DNA of 64,000 bases from Thuidium tamariscinum (Eukaryota > Streptophyta > Bryopsida > Hypnales > Thuidiaceae), in contig OX344749.2 in NCBI GenBank assembly GCA_947034885.2, positions 31,387,501 through 31,451,500 of the forward strand, read 5' to 3'. How positions within the stretch are numbered: the first letter of the stretch is position 1; every line of letters starts with the position of its first letter. A program made the translations under genes and the position numbers. Shown here in pieces: positions 11,951 to 26,050 of the stretch. The notes under the pieces are model-generated. The model made no database searches, was not told where the DNA came from, and worked only from the letters and a program-made list of their open reading frames with translations.

Positions 11951-12222
11951 CCATTATACAACTCAACAATGCTAGTATGTGAGCATATATTGTAAGTAGA
12001 TATCATGCATCCATTTAAGGTATTTTTAACATAAACACCTATAATATATGTATTTATAGCATATACGCACTATTAGCATAGAAGGTTATTATAATATAGA
12101 CACTTATATTATAGGTGTATAGTATTCTAGGTTCATAGGTTTATAGTTCTAAGTTCACATGATAAAAACCCTCCTGGAAAATTCTAGAGGTATCAATGTA
12201 TCAAACAAACAAGTAGTCTAAC

Positions 12223-13177
12223 TTAACCCCTAAAGGTTTTTGACTATGTTTCCACCAAAATCACTACAAAACTACAATTTTTAGTACAAGTGCAATTTTT
12301 TTGAAAAAAAACATTTTTTGACATATTTAACCATAGGATCTTGTAGTTAGGTGGTTTGAATAAATCTGGAAAAAATTTCAGAAACTTTCACCAAGTAGAT
12401 TGCAAGATGTTAACATTTGAATTAACAAAAATCCTTTTTTTATCCTTGCAAAAATCTGGGCAGCTACACTTCACAAGGTCACATTTGTATGAAAAAATAC
12501 TTAAAATGATGGTTATTCTTTGAATTTATTTTACAATTCAAGTTGGCTATATGGTCAAAAAATTTCAAATCATTTGGAATTGTAAAACATATAGGAAAAA
12601 AAAGAGTAATTAGAAAGAAGTAGAAAATGCTTGAAAATACTAAATTGTGAACAATTTATTTATAAAAATGAAAAATGACAATCCCAATGGTTAAAATATT
12701 GTAATAAACAATCTTCACCAAATGCTTCAGTTCTTCTTCAAAAGTATTAAAAATTGAATTAAATAAAGAATTTCAAACTTTTTTGTAGAGTAGAAATTCA
12801 ATAACTACCCATAAACTACCACAAACTAAGATTCCTTATAACTTTTGACTCATTTATCAAAATGGAATGATTCAAAGCTTTCCTTCATAGATAAAAATCT
12901 AATAAACCTATTTCAAATTTTTATTTCTTAAAAAAACAATTTTTAAAGAAGTTTTTTTTGTTGCCCAGGCTGCTTGCAGTTCAAAGGAAACAACATATCA
13001 TGCCATAACTTTCAAACCGTGAAGTCAAAAGTTATGAAAATTGTTGGGCCTTAAAGCTACTTCTAGATTACATGTTCTATAAAAATTTCAAAGAAAAAAA
13101 ATAAAAACTCCATTTGTAGTGAGTTGCCCAAAATTTCTATGTTGCCAAAAGACAAAGTTCAGGGCTTTAGGGGTTAA
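12223..13177. mobile_element. TTAA-flanked inverted-repeat element, 955 bp
   Basis: The left end is TTAA-CCCCTAAAGG at 12223 and the right end is GCTTTAGGGG-TTAA ending at 13177, giving a perfect 9-bp terminal repeat CCCCTAAAG flanked by TTAA on both sides. The interior is non-coding. The last ~550 bp match, inverted, the sequence at 38463-39005. Confidence 0.65.
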
Positions 13178-15104
13178 AGTATGAACTAGCGTGCCGTATG
13201 ACAAATGTTGCCTTCAACCAAAATAAAATCAAAAGCAATTTCAAAAAAAATTAAAATTCCTAAAAACTTCAAAATTCCATAACTTTCACATTGTAGGTTC
13301 AAATGCCATGAAACTAAGCAAGAACATTCTTCTTCATTGAGAACTTTTTAATAATGGTAAGAACACAACCAACAAAGGCACAATTCATGAGATCTCATTA
13401 TAAAAAGTAAACAAAACAAAACAAATAGCTTAATTTAAAGGTATGGATGGATTATTATCTAAAACTAGTACAATAGAAAGTCCATAAAGCACCAAGACTC
13501 TAGTAGCATCTTCTAATGCAAATTTTTTTTTCATTGCACCAACAATGTACACATAGTGTACATTTTAGGAGGTAAACATTATTAGTGACCATTATGTTCC
13601 AACCTTAAAAAATTCATAACTTATCTCACAAAACTCTAAAAAATATAAAACGACTTGAGTGAGTTCATATGGTTTAAAAAATTGCATTATAAGCAAGTGA
13701 AATATACCGCATTAGTTTACTTGCAAATTGGCATTATCAAATGAACTTTCAATTACAAAAAAATCCAAAGGTATTGAAGTTTTTTCTACTTTTTTTGCCA
13801 TCAAACATGGAAGATTGAACCAAATAAGACATGAAACTTGAAATTCAAGCTAAAAGAAACCATATTGAGTTTCACACCTTATATGGTTCAATCTTCCTTG
13901 TTTGCTCACAAAATATATTTTGGCTTTAAAACTGAAAATTCATATGACATTGCAAGTTTGCAAGGAATCTAATGGGATATATTTCACTTTATTTATCATA
14001 CAACTACCAAAATTGGATGAAATCATGATAAACTTGAACCCCCTATATTCATTTACCTACACCTCCAATTTTTGAATTGATTTAAGAATTGAATTCAAAG
14101 TAGTGCAATTAGTTAAGAGTGGTAGGTCATTAATTACATATAATCCTAATAGGTTAGAAGAATAATACATGAATCATTGACTTGGACTTGAAGGATATCT
14201 CTATTATGTCTTAAAATATCCCTATTTGAAGCAAATGAATCCCAAAAGGAGCTCAAGGTAGTTGGACATTTAAATTCTAATAGATGTTTTAATGTATTGT
14301 CACCAGACTAATATTCGCACCACCTAGAATATGACCCAATCTTAACTACTATGAAAATGAGAACCTCCAACACCAAAACATATAGGAAATAAATCAATGT
14401 ATTGTTGGAGATAGAAGAAGATAAAACCTTCACCAAGTGGAGCAATAGTTTCTAATGAGTCAACGAGGTTTTTGACCAATCAGCTACAAATATCACTGCA
14501 AAATAGGCTCTGGAGGATTTCAGGCTTCCCCCCTTTCCGAACACATTACAACAGATTAATTGTTGCAGAAGACGTAAGGATTGATGAACTATTGGTGTAC
14601 TGATATTCAAAATATGTAGACGAGCCAAGACGTGACGAATTTAGATAGCTGGTATAAATCACAGATATGCTGCCTTGTGACCTGATAAATACTTACCTTA
14701 AAAAAACATTAGCTACTAATAATCCAAACCAGCTGCGATTCAGTTTCATCAGTCATCAATATCCTCTGTTTTGCAATCCTTCAACTTAGGTTCCAAAAAT
14801 CTTCTCCACAGTGGATGCAGTTGTCACTGCAGGACTGGAGGTATTGGATGCTGCAAAACTGTAAACGACAAGTTTCGAGCAACAAAGTAATAGTTCAACT
14901 AGATCTATCACTTCTTTCACATTACTTTATGTAAGCATTTGTATCAGAGTTTGTATGCCTGAAGCTCTAGAAAGACTCAGGATCAATTCAATGTTAACAC
15001 AAAATTGTTCTGTACGCAAAAGAAATGTACGAAACAAAATGAAAAATGTTCCAATCTGCCCTTCCAAATCAAACCCAATGCCAGGATGAAAAGAGGAACC
15101 TGTC
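13178..15104. other. AT-rich intergenic sequence without a recognised gene
   Basis: Contains a family A repeat at 13260-13430. Nothing else was recognised. Confidence 0.6.
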
Positions 15105-18041
15105 TTCCTTCCGTATGTCAAGGGCACAAATGACGATGCTATAATCTTTAACCTGCAAAAACCGTTAGTTGTTGACTTTGCAGCCGAAGTGCTGATCACC
15201 ACCAGCTTCGCCGTTGACGAACATTAGAGGATAAAAATGTACATGCAATCCCCATAGACGCAAAGTCCACTGCATCAGAAATTCCAACACATTAAGATTC
15301 AAAGAAAGGGAGGTTGATGCAAAATATCTGATAAGACATCAGGGAATGATTTATAGCCTCCAAGATGGAATATCAGGACTCTGAAAATACCCCCAAGAGC
15401 TCTCACAAGCCATAAACCATGACTCTGGAATGAGTGTTCACTTTCACCAATGAAAACCTCCAATCAAGGACCCTAAAATTCCCTGGGTAAGGATGTAAGT
15501 AAACAAACTGACGACTAAATAATCTTAAAAGCATACTTTCAGCATACAGCCTACCAAGAAGGGAAAAATTAAACACGAAATATATGAACATACCAGTTCG
15601 TGGTTCAATTTCCGGAAATGTGGCGTCAGGGGCATTTAAATTGTAAATATCATGATCCAAGAACCTGCTCATCCACATTGTGGTCAGTCCAAAGAACATA
15701 AAGAGTTTGTATCGGAAAAAAACAAAAACAACAAAGAACAAAAAGAGCATGCATACATGTTTTTGCATCATGGCAGGAATGAACTCATCCATGATGAAAC
15801 TCAAATCAACTTACTATTCTATTGCTGAAGATTAGCAAAATGACTTAAAAATAACTTAGCAACGGAACGTGTTTGGGCAGTGCACAGAATGCAATAGAAA
15901 TGAAGTTACAAATCAAATTAAAGAAGAGACCACGTTCTCACCTAGTACCGATGCCACACTTATTGGGTAAAAGATCGACCTTTGTCAAGTTCTAGTTGAA
16001 TCATAGCTGAAAGTGAAGCCAAACAGCCGCTAAGTTAATGCACTTTGTGACATCTGACACAAACTGTGACAATAACAAGATACAGCATATGAAAAGACAA
16101 ATACTTTGCTGACTACAGTCGAAATGACGGGCGAAAGGAAACCTTCCATAATGAAAGCTCACGAGACAAATACTGATATTCACTGTCTGCTGACGTGCGA
16201 ATGAGTCATGTAAACAGCACAAACATTAAGTTAAGTCCCATCTCCTCAGCTGATCCATAAATGTACGAAGCACAGGTATATGTGAATAAAGCTCGATCTG
16301 ACCTGCGCACACACGGAGAGAATGAAGTCATCAGAAACCATGTCGGGCATTATTTCTCAATTATCCATCGTAGAGTTGACGTTCCAACAGGATATTCACT
16401 AACCATGTTTCAAAGAATGACAGTAGACAAATTCATGTTATCCGTATGCTCACCGTCTTTGCTCCTGCTAGTTCCAAAGAAGGGATTACATTGTATTCGA
16501 CGACACTTACACAAACGAATGAGTATGCCCTAACTTGGGTGATTGAGCTGAACTCTCAGCTGTTCAAACTATATGGAATATAAATTCATGCAACTGTATC
16601 AGCTCTTTGTTCGTAATAATCAAATCAGATGAAATTGCTGCCGGGACCCAACGAACACTGTGGCTCTACACACCATGAGATATCTCCAAAACGACACTAT
16701 GACGTGCTTTTGAAATATCGGAAGGCATCCTCTCCAAAATGACATTCCAAAGATGATTCCACTTCATTAGTTTCCATTCCCGTACCAAAAGGCCAGGAGA
16801 ATAAGGCCACAGCAATTCAAGCAAGATCCGATTTCTATTGCAAACAAACAATTTCTTAGATTTCCTATTAGTAATGCTCACACGATTCAATATTTCCAAA
16901 AAAACGGCAAAAAAAATTGAGATAGAATGTTGCCGCACTTAATTTGTCATGAGCTAAAAGTAAATAGCTCAAGGAATCAATAAACTCGGCGTATTCTCTC
17001 TGCATCGACTGACTTTTCCCACATTATGGACACACATATGACGAGCACACCAAGCAGGACCATCACGGAACAGTTTCATGACTTACAAAGAAGCTTGGCC
17101 TTGTGACCCCATCAGAAAATCAGAAAGTCATACAATTTAGTTTTTCATTGGGGGCTATTAAAAAATCGTAAGACTGACTATAAGACGAGGAAAACCGAGG
17201 GGGTGCAACTAACTGCATTTATCATCAGTGCCCCTCCGGCCCAACAAAGACACCAGTAACAGTTACTCAAACAAGAACATGTCTACAATTCGGCGACAAA
17301 ATAGGAAAGGAACAAACCAGGACAATCGAAGATCAGGTGGTCACTATCAATGTAGTCTTCCAACTGCTCTCAAGATTATCCTCAAGATATCTACCTACCA
17401 CTTGGCCGAAGTGCAACCCATTGATAACTTCACAAAGATTGTTACAAATGTTGTAATATGGAAAACAATGCCAGACAAGTTTTGAAGAAAAATCTTATAG
17501 ACAAGGAGAAGGATTCGGCCCAAGTTTTAGATCCTCCATTACATCTTCTAAAGATATCAGCTCCCGGATGTCTACGCATCAAGTGACCACACTCAGGCCG
17601 TGTTAATAAGTGCTTCGACGGAAGGTTGATTTCTGAATTTCCATTCCATTTCTAATTAAGAAGACCTGTGGACAATTGTAATTTGACTGCACTTGCATAA
17701 GTCCTCTAAAACCAGCGCTAAAACCTCAGGGTTCAGAAGTACTCACCAACAGAGACGGGGTACTCAAAATGGTCGGCAGCAGGATCCAATTTCACCACAT
17801 GGACAGTTCTTCCGATACTCTGGCAATGCTCGAAAGCATTCTTACAGTAGGTCGACTGCAGCGAGCAATCACATCAGGTTTCCAGAAATCAACAATCTTA
17901 AAGAACATAACCATCACTCTTCAACAGAAATCAAAATCCCTCACATTATGCCCTTCAATTATGCCTTGACAATGATATTGATGAATCACGCCAACTCACG
18001 CTGAGAAGCATACCCGATGACGACCTGGGCATAACGCAGTT
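15105..18041 (-). pseudogene. GPN3: GPN-loop GTPase 3 (GPN3) relic, introns retained
   Basis: GPN3 is a small GTPase needed for RNA polymerase II assembly and nuclear import. Minus-strand pieces in gene order are: RYAQVVIG at 18013-18036, preceded by CTG where the start ATG should be; STYCKN through LDPAADHFEYPVSV at 17747-17855; DIRELISLEDVMEDLKLGPN at about 17508-17571; EQLEDYIDSDHLIFDCPG at about 17315-17372; NLTKVDLLPNK at 15942-15991; FLDHDIYNLN at 15594-15664; DYSIVICALDIRKED near 15107-15150. Exon phases of the 15.6/15.9 kb and 17.57/17.75 kb pairs fit. The P-loop GPAGSGKS is degraded to GYASQ-S and the GPN-loop glycine is lost. The segment from the G3 region to the DSQF block was not found, and frames break around 17.3-17.5 kb. 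It is an unprocessed duplicate or a dying gene. Confidence 0.8.
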
Positions 18042-20363
18042 TTACAAAACCCTACACTGCGAGGAAGATTCCTTGGCACAAAAGCCACAACGACAACTTC
18101 CAATCAGAGGACCAAACCCTGACATCTAACTGGACTTCTTTGCATCGGGGAGAGAAGAGCAATTGATGTAAACCCCCGCCTGAAAATTTGCGTTCGTATT
18201 GCGGGAGGATTATGTTCTGCAAGGCCCCGACCGCACCAATAGCAAGACTTAGTAACAAGTAACAAGAGTTTACAATGTTAGCTATCAAACTTTCTTTGCG
18301 CCTGCAAACCCCCAGAAAATTAGCCGCTGTGAAGGGGAGTTAGACTTTGCTCTTTTTTCCCTGCCCGCTTCCATACACCTTCGGTGCCACTGCCGAATCT
18401 CTGCATTCTCATATGTAATTACTTGTACAAATTCTACTCTAATTCTTGCATATATAGTGAAGTAATTCATTTTATCATATTTGTTAAAATGGATTTTTCA
18501 ATCGCCTATCATGTGCTCAGTGATTTTGGAAGTGACGTGTTTGAGATATTTAAGATAGTTATTAATCATTAAAACAATCATAGATTGAATAAAGAAATAC
18601 GCAAGCATTGCAGATGATATTAGTAAAGACGACATTGCAGGCCAAAATTTTTAATGTACCTTGGACATCGAGATCTGCTCCTCTCACTGCAGGTGCTGCG
18701 CTTGTGGAATGTCTCCAAACGACATGTTCTGGGGTGCAGGCCGAAGTGTGCATGGAGAAAACAAGCTAGGATTCCTACTCATGTAGTTGCGATCACAGTT
18801 TCTACAAGATTCAGAGGACTTTCTTGGACACTCCAGGGTAACCGAATCAGCAACCTACATTCGAAGGAATATTGCACAAAGCACTGCAAATTTGTGGTTA
18901 CAATATTTTTGGACCAGAAGTAATAATCTTGCAATGATGTATCGTGTTGACCCTCTTCCTTCTCTTTCGTGTTTCTCTTCCGAATAGTTTGAAAAAATCA
19001 TCCGGTTGTTCTTCAACAATCGCTTCGAGGTCTCCGCTAGGGTTTACAATTTTGACAATAAGAAGAATTTGAAGATGCGTGGCTTTTGCAGGTACGTGCG
19101 CAAACTGAATACTTCTAGGCAAAGGGCAGAGGAGCAATTCAAATGCATGGCGTGCTGTAATAGAGCTCGGTGATCATGAAACGTTTACCGAAGCATACTT
19201 GTGAGGTGCGTGGGTTTAGAAACATAGTAGCAGAAGATATGGCGCTTATTTGGCGCTTTGTAGTACTTTAACGAAGATAAGAGTGTTCTCCTGAAATTTT
19301 GTCAAAGGAGTGTTGTTGGTTCATGCTGGTAAAGGATTGGCGGGAAGTCAATGTAAAACTGTCAATCTGATTGAATCTGGTGGTGCTCGAAAGCTCTTTG
19401 GGTTGTTTTTGCAATAGGATTGTAAACTGTATGAGTCCTAGGATAACTTAAATGTATAAAATTCGTACATTTAGGGCATAGCTCACATTCGGTGAACCAT
19501 TGAAGAATGTGATTTTATGGAGAAACTGAACTCAAGTGACGGAGCTGCTGGGAATGAAATCAATTCACGGCAGACTTGTGAAGAGAATGTAGTAATATGA
19601 CCCTCAGAAATGGAGGTTTTAATTTGTATTGTAGAAAACCCGCGGGAGGAAATTCTCCATAGTATTTGTGTTTCGTGTTGACTCTCTTCCGAGTTAGGGT
19701 TTCGGGCTTCAACCTTGCCCTTAGGATTTCCAAGACATTCAACAAATTTCCCCAGAAGGATGCACCACGACGCAATTTATTTCTTCCTTGATTAATTGCA
19801 TGGCCTTGTTGGGCTCAAATTTTCAGTCAAAAGGGCGAGATCGTCGGAATGGATCTCAGACATCGTGCGATCGACGTTTCGTTGTTGCTCTTCAGTAGCG
19901 CACTCCTTTCTTACTAGACTTTCTGGGTCATCATCTCAGTAAGCGCACTTTCAGATCCTTATTTTGCATCTTCTCCAATGCTTTACATTTCTGAATTGGC
20001 GATTGAAAGAGAGTGGCCTCATTTTCTTACTGGAGTCGAGCTTCGGGGAGCGTTCACGATGAAGCATTCTCCACACAGCGACTCCTCGTGTAGATGCTTC
20101 TCACTATCTATTGAACATTGTCCTTCACTTTACAAATGATTTGTATGCATGAAGGTACATTCGAATCAGCTTCTTTCACTTTTTGATTCTTGTTTTGCAT
20201 CTTGTCCAAGTCTTTCCGTTCCTCAACAGGCAAGTGAAATGTGTTGCGTCATTTTTTTTTGATTCGTGCTCAGGGGAGCGTTCAGGATACTCCACACATT
20301 GGATCCTCGTATTGATGCTTCTCACCATCTATTTAGCGTCACAAATGCTTTGTATGTAAGTAG
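18042..20363. other. Unassigned moderately GC region with internal duplication
   Basis: Several short ORFs but no domain I recognise. Two related blocks at about 19950-20110 and 20180-20345 share GGGGAGCGTTCA, TTTTGCATCTT and GATGCTTCTCAC, a diverged tandem duplication of about 230 bp. An open stretch after an acceptor-like CTGCAG near 18693 could be an exon, without family support. Confidence 0.45.
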
Positions 20364-21062
20364 CTATTCTTTGATGAAGGGGCTTGACGTGTGGAGCCTT
20401 TTGTGGATTCGAATCACTTCAGGCACAGTGACTTCCATGCGCGTGACTTCCATGCGCGTGAATACGCCATCATTATTCTCGGGATAGGCCTTGCGGCACT
20501 CGTCTGCTTCGTGCTTGTTTTTGTCGGAGTCGTTAACAAAATAATATGGTAGTTTGATGCGTACATAACTTTGGGTTGTCATGGTGCGCTTTCCAGCTAG
20601 GCTGGCAACCGTTTGGACCTCAAATTTTCTCTTCGACAATTCAAGAAGCACCCATTCCTCAGTTGTCTTTTCATTCTGCGATCTGTTGCGAGCTTCAGAC
20701 TTTCCACATTTTCCACTAAACTCTATGCAGCTAATGCATTGCAGAAGCATCTGCTGCACTTTCTGTCTCTGTCTTCCGTTGCCTTGCAATTGTCCATGTT
20801 GAGATTTGTGTGTTGTACACTTCTTCTCTTTATTTATGCCTGTTCTGCATATATTGTGAAGTGTCCCTTCACCATACTGACAGCAGGGTGGTTCCTCAGG
20901 GGAGAGAGGTCCCATCCACCATTCAGGTGAACTTCGAGCCTTTGCCTCCAACACTCTAGAAAGTCGCGTCATCTCAAATTTGCATATTAATTTTGTGGGT
21001 GGTTCAAAATCAATTGGAAAAACGTGAAAGTCAATCGAACAAATCTTTTTCACAGTCATCAC
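20364..21062 (-). CDS. Uncharacterised ORF, 232 aa
   Basis: This is the longest ORF in its neighbourhood. I do not recognise a family. The protein is basic in the middle and has a C-terminal part containing TRMEVTRMEVT, which comes from an in-frame 15-bp DNA duplication at 20428-20457. The plus strand also has an ORF of about 105 codons here, so chance or an RNA gene cannot be excluded. Confidence 0.25.
   Translation of the reverse strand: MMTVKKICSIDFHVFPIDFEPPTKLICKFEMTRLSRVLEAKARSSPEWWMGPLSPEEPPCCQYGEGTLHNICRTGINKEKKCTTHKSQHGQLQGNGRQRQKVQQMLLQCISCIEFSGKCGKSEARNRSQNEKTTEEWVLLELSKRKFEVQTVASLAGKRTMTTQSYVRIKLPYYFVNDSDKNKHEADECRKAYPENNDGVFTRMEVTRMEVTVPEVIRIHKRLHTSSPFIKE
20428..20457. repeat. 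15-bp tandem duplication GTGACTTCCATGCGC x2
   Basis: Two exact units followed by a further GTG. Confidence 0.9.
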
Positions 21063-22244
21063 AAATCAAAGTTCACTTGTATTTCAAAGTTCGCTTGTTT
21101 ACAATCGCCCACTCTTGAGAAACTGGATTTTGTGAGGACACGTCAATGACCAAACAGATAAGAAATCAAGAGGAAAAGAAATCTTTGATGCCCCCAAAAT
21201 TATACTGTGCTCCAGGGACAACTGAAGACTACCAGAATCCATGAAACGGACTCCTCCAACAACGACATTCTACCTTGCAGCAGCACTGTAGACATCATCT
21301 TCCGTCCCTGGAAAGTCCGTCCACAATTTGTTCGTGCCTCGTTCTTTGCTGACTGAACTTGCAAGACTCCTACATGCCGGCGGCAGCCAGCGTTAACCAT
21401 TCTAACTTTTTAATTCAAGGCAAGACCAACCTGGCCACCTCCAGGAACCTTCTACCCAAATCCAGTAAGCACTTCGCTGGACGGTGGATTCGTCGCGCAC
21501 TCCTCCACTCAAGAACCCCAGTTCCGAGTTCCGACAGTTCCAATGCTCCGTCTGAAAAGGTCTTCGGAGTCGTCGACGTTGACGAATAAGTTCCTTAGTG
21601 GGAGATGGGATGAATGTTGTGCATCGGGAGGGATGAAAGCCGCAGAACGGACGGAAGCTCCAGAAGCAGGGCATTTTATTCTCTGTTTTATTTTATTTTA
21701 TTTTATTTTTTCATTTTTATGAAGTGCCAAAGCGGCCATGTAAAATGTTACAGTGTCAAACATCTGCATTCATTCACATGGAAAATATCACATTACCATA
21801 CACATTTCACATGTCCATAATTTTGTTTTCATCCAATTTCATCCAATTTTTCCTTGAAATTTGAAGTTGGCAAGAACTTCCTGGTTTTCTGCCATTCTTC
21901 AGCAAAATTATTTTTTCCTGCTGCAATCTGGCTCCATATAGGCGATGAACGTTTCCATCCACATGGAAGAGAAAATGTGAAAGACCGGAAGGATTTGAAG
22001 GTCGGGTATTAGGGCAAAGCAGTAATATGGAGTTGGTTATCCAATAATTTAATTTATTTATATACATAAATTAAAAGGAATGAGTAATGTAGATGTTCGT
22101 TTTGAGCATTGTTAAATTTAAGAAGAATTAAATGTTGCTAATTTCTCACTTCCAACCTCTAAAACTAATTCAAAAAAATTGGAAAAATACAAAATTTGAA
22201 CTTTGCTCTTTACATTTGTTTTGTCATTGCATCTATTGATAACT
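21063..22244. other. Intergenic sequence, no gene recognised
   Basis: Holds a (TTTTA)n microsatellite at 21686-21710. Short ORFs on both strands lack recognisable domains. Confidence 0.5.
21686..21710. repeat. (TTTTA)n microsatellite
   Basis: About five units of TTTTA. Confidence 0.9.
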
Positions 22245-23215
22245 TAAATTAGGTTGTTTGTTTCGTTTGTTTTTGCATTGAAATCTTTAAAATCGTGCAA
22301 ACTCCAATCATATTTTTAATATAGTCAGAAAGCCCTCAATGAGAAAGGGAGCACAAGCTTTGTTTTGTGGTGTTCCAATTGATTGATGGTAAAAAAGATA
22401 CTGAATTTCAAAGTTTTTATGAATTAAAACATTAGAAAATTACTTTTCTTTTTCTTTTATATCGTACTTTGGCAATTGGACAAGGGACACTAGTTACTTA
22501 TATCCATCCATCCAACCATCCCTTCTTTTGAGAGAGGTTGTTTATTAATTTTGTTTTGCTTGTTTGTTACATTGAAATCTTCCAAACCATGTGTCCCTCA
22601 GTTGTGTTTTTGTACCATTGGAAAAAACTTAGTGAGGAGAGGTGTATAGGCTTTATTTTGTGGCATTTAGAATTACAATGTGAAATTTATTGAATTTCAA
22701 AGTTCTTAAGATTTCTATAGAATTTTTTTTTTAAATCATTTTTATTATAGTTTTGACTACAACGATGGCAAGTACAATGGCATAGGGCATACTAATCTAT
22801 ACCATAAAAATAAGTAGTTTGTTATGTTTGTTTGTTTGTCACATTGAGATCTTTTGGCCCGCGCATCCCCCCATTGCGTGCTTGGTACCATCAGAAAGCT
22901 CTCAATGACGAGGTATATAGACTTTGTTTTGTGACATTCCAACCTATGGTGAGAAAGTTATTGAATTTTAAAGTTTTAATGCATTGGAAAATTGAAAAAT
23001 TACTTTCACTTTTGTTTTGGCACACTAGCATACCTTTAGTTACGTTGTGTATTTTGTTTGTTTATTATGGTGAGATCTTCAAGACTGTACCTCTTTCAAT
23101 TGAATTCTTGGTAATGTTAGAAAACTCTTTGTGAAGAGGGGTGCATGGGCTTTGTTTAGTAGTGTTTAGAGATATAGTGTGAAAGTTATGGAATTTTTAA
23201 AATTTTATGAATTAA
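22245..23215 (-). repeat. Four tandem copies of repeat family A
   Basis: Units begin near 22245, 22543, 22816 and 23048. Each starts with a TTTGTTTGTTTG-like run and an ACATTGAAATCTT-like block, and ends with TTGAATTTCAAAGTT-like sequence. Spacing is about 230-300 bp. A fifth copy lies at 25047. Confidence 0.75.
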
Positions 23216-26050
23216 AATATAAAAAATCTGCTTTTCTATTTCTTTTATTTTCTGGCCATATAATATTTTTGAAATTCATAGTTTTTATTTGATTAATAAT
23301 TTTATATTTAATTATATTATAATAGTGTAGCAATGGCATAGGACATAATTACTAGTACAAATGATTAGAAGCCATGCTTTGAGGCTACTTTGGCAAACAT
23401 TCCCTACAATTAATCAGTTAGTTTTAAAATGTTTTTTTTTTTTAATATTGAAAGTCTAAGTCTTTTTAATTAATAAATTTTAGATTTTACATTCTATTTT
23501 TTGTACGTATTTTAATTTTAATTTTTTTAAGTATATATAAATATAAATTTAATTATAAAATTTAATTATTAGTTTATGAATATGAATATTTTATTTTTCT
23601 AAAATTAATTTTTAATAAATTAAAGTAAAATAAAATTTTAAGTAAATTTATTATTCAAATAATTTAGTTTTCATTTGTTTCTCTTGAAAACTTCAAAAGT
23701 TTCATCGAAGTACATGACTTTTCGAAGCTCAAATGAAGATGAAAGGATGGGTTCTTAAAAATCAATTTCTCTTGACATTCCATGAATTAGTATCTTTACA
23801 TAAGGGCCATTGGAAACAATTTTAACAAAAAAATATCAATTTTAGTTTTAAAACTATTAAAAACAAATTATATATACATAATGATGGGATCATTTTGGAA
23901 ATGCTCTTGCCTTTACTTCAAAGAAATGTCATAAAGGTACTTATGAAGATATGCCAAATGCCAAATTGCAAGTACTTTTATTATATTTTCACAAGTGTAA
24001 CCTATGCAAAAGTTGATATTCTAACTTGAGGTTCCTATTGATTGATGATTATAGATGTTATTATTTGTGAATATCTAGTTTGTATGTGATATTTCATAAT
24101 TTTGAATTGTAGTGAGGCAAAATGTTACTATTTGATTAATGCCTTATGTATTTTGTATTTTTTGTGTTTGATTGCTTTGATATATAGAGTTAATTACACC
24201 TTCTTTAGAAAAAAATGATTATACCAATAAATCATGACAAAAAATCTTGCACAAATGAAAGCACATTAAATGATTACCAATTATTTTAGTTCATTTCTAT
24301 GAAGGACATTTGCTACTATGTAAGGGGCTAATGTAAAATTCAATTTTATTTTATTTCTTCACTATTTGCATTGTATATACATTGTACTAATAGTCATTGT
24401 TCAAAATTTCAAAAGATTAGGTTTAAAAACTTGTATTATAATCTATTTTTTACTTTAGTTTCTACAACTTTAGAAAAAATAAATTATATGGTCATTTAGA
24501 TGTACCTTTCAATAACAACAAAGATGCATTAGAAAGTTGTTCTCTAATCGTTGTTTACTGCTTCTTGCTCTATACTCTATGATTTATGCTTGCAAAATAG
24601 GTGGTATTAGTGAAGGATACCAAACATGTTGTATTTGAAAGTGACACTTTTCTATGGTTTGAACATGACAAGTTTCATCCTACTTTGATATTGATACTTC
24701 TGCAGACATATCTATTCTAAAGGTCACTAGTTTTGTCCTTTTAGAATCAAACATGGTAACTTCATAGGATAGATCCCTCTTCAATTATGCCAATCATTGA
24801 AATTTGATTGGAAATTCACTATCTCTCTTTTTCAAGGACAATAGGGGAAGACACCAATCCCTAAGGCTTTTCTAAGTTTTGAAAGGGCTTTCACAGCCAA
24901 ACAAATTAGTAAAATGATGTAACTAAATTCACTTATTTAATGACGGAGAGAAGGGAGGGGGGGCCACATATAGAGATTTATCAAGATGGGAAAAAATGTG
25001 TGTAGCCTACTGCAACTATAACTCTCCCTAATCTATACTTTAAGACAAGTAGTTTGTTTTGTTTGTTTGTCATGTTGAGATCTCCCGGCTCATGCATCCC
25101 CTGGTCACGTGCTTGGTATTGTTGGAAAGCTCTCAGCGAGGAGAGGTGCATGGGCTTGGTTTTGTGACATTTGGACCTATGTTGTGAAAGTTATTGAATT
25201 TCAAAGTTTTAATGAATTAAAATATTTGGAAATTACTTTTATTTTAATTTTGGTTGTGGCAATGGTACAGGGCACACTAATGTCTTATTAAAAAGGGAGG
25301 CAATTCATTCATATGAATCTATTTCAAAAAAATATATGCTCCTAATTTATACTTCCAATGTAGTTTCGAGGGTTTATTATATTTAATTAACACTTAGGGC
25401 AACTTTACACTTGGCTGTCCATATTGAGAGGCCTAAGATGCCGTAGATTTGTACCAATCAAATTTTAGAAACCATGATTTCTACCAATAAGATTTGAGAA
25501 AAACAATGGCCTCTCAACTTGGATGGCCATAGTGTGAAGTAGCCTTTAGGTATCCAAATTAACAAGAGAGATTCCATTGTAGAAGCCACTACTTTATGGG
25601 AGGAACTTCAAAAACGTGCTTGGGTTGTTCAAATATGTAATATTTTATTTCTTCTTTCTATTGAATCATTTTGTTACTTTCTTCACTTTCCTCGAAGCTT
25701 CTTGCTTGATTTATGTCAATTCCTGTGCGAAGGGAAGCGGCCAAAAGAGCCTTTGGCACTGCCGGAGTGACGGGCCAAAGTGGTATGGAGGTTCCGTCAT
25801 TGACCTTTGGATTTTCGGTGCTGAGGCTCCCCAAACCCTAAACGCAGGGTTCCCATTAGTACACATGTGCGCCTGCTGTTGCGCGTTGTTTGTGGATCAT
25901 TGGGAAGCTTTGAGTGAACCTGCGTGACTGCTGGATTCTGATGCGCGCCGGACTTAGGTTTACCAGTCACAGAGAAGATCTTGAGGTCTGGCCACCGTCG
26001 ACATTATTTGTAGGAGGGAATTGCGTCCATGGTTGTGTGAAATTCAAGAT
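23216..26050. other. AT-rich intergenic sequence
   Basis: Contains the family A copy at 25047-25225. Base composition becomes GC-richer from about 25.7 kb, marking the approach to the SNF2 gene. No ORF with a known domain. Confidence 0.6.

Noticed and set aside
15403-15804. 133-aa minus-strand ORF as a gene
   Set aside because: Only its middle (FLDHDIYNLN) is a GPN3 exon. The rest runs through a donor into an intron.
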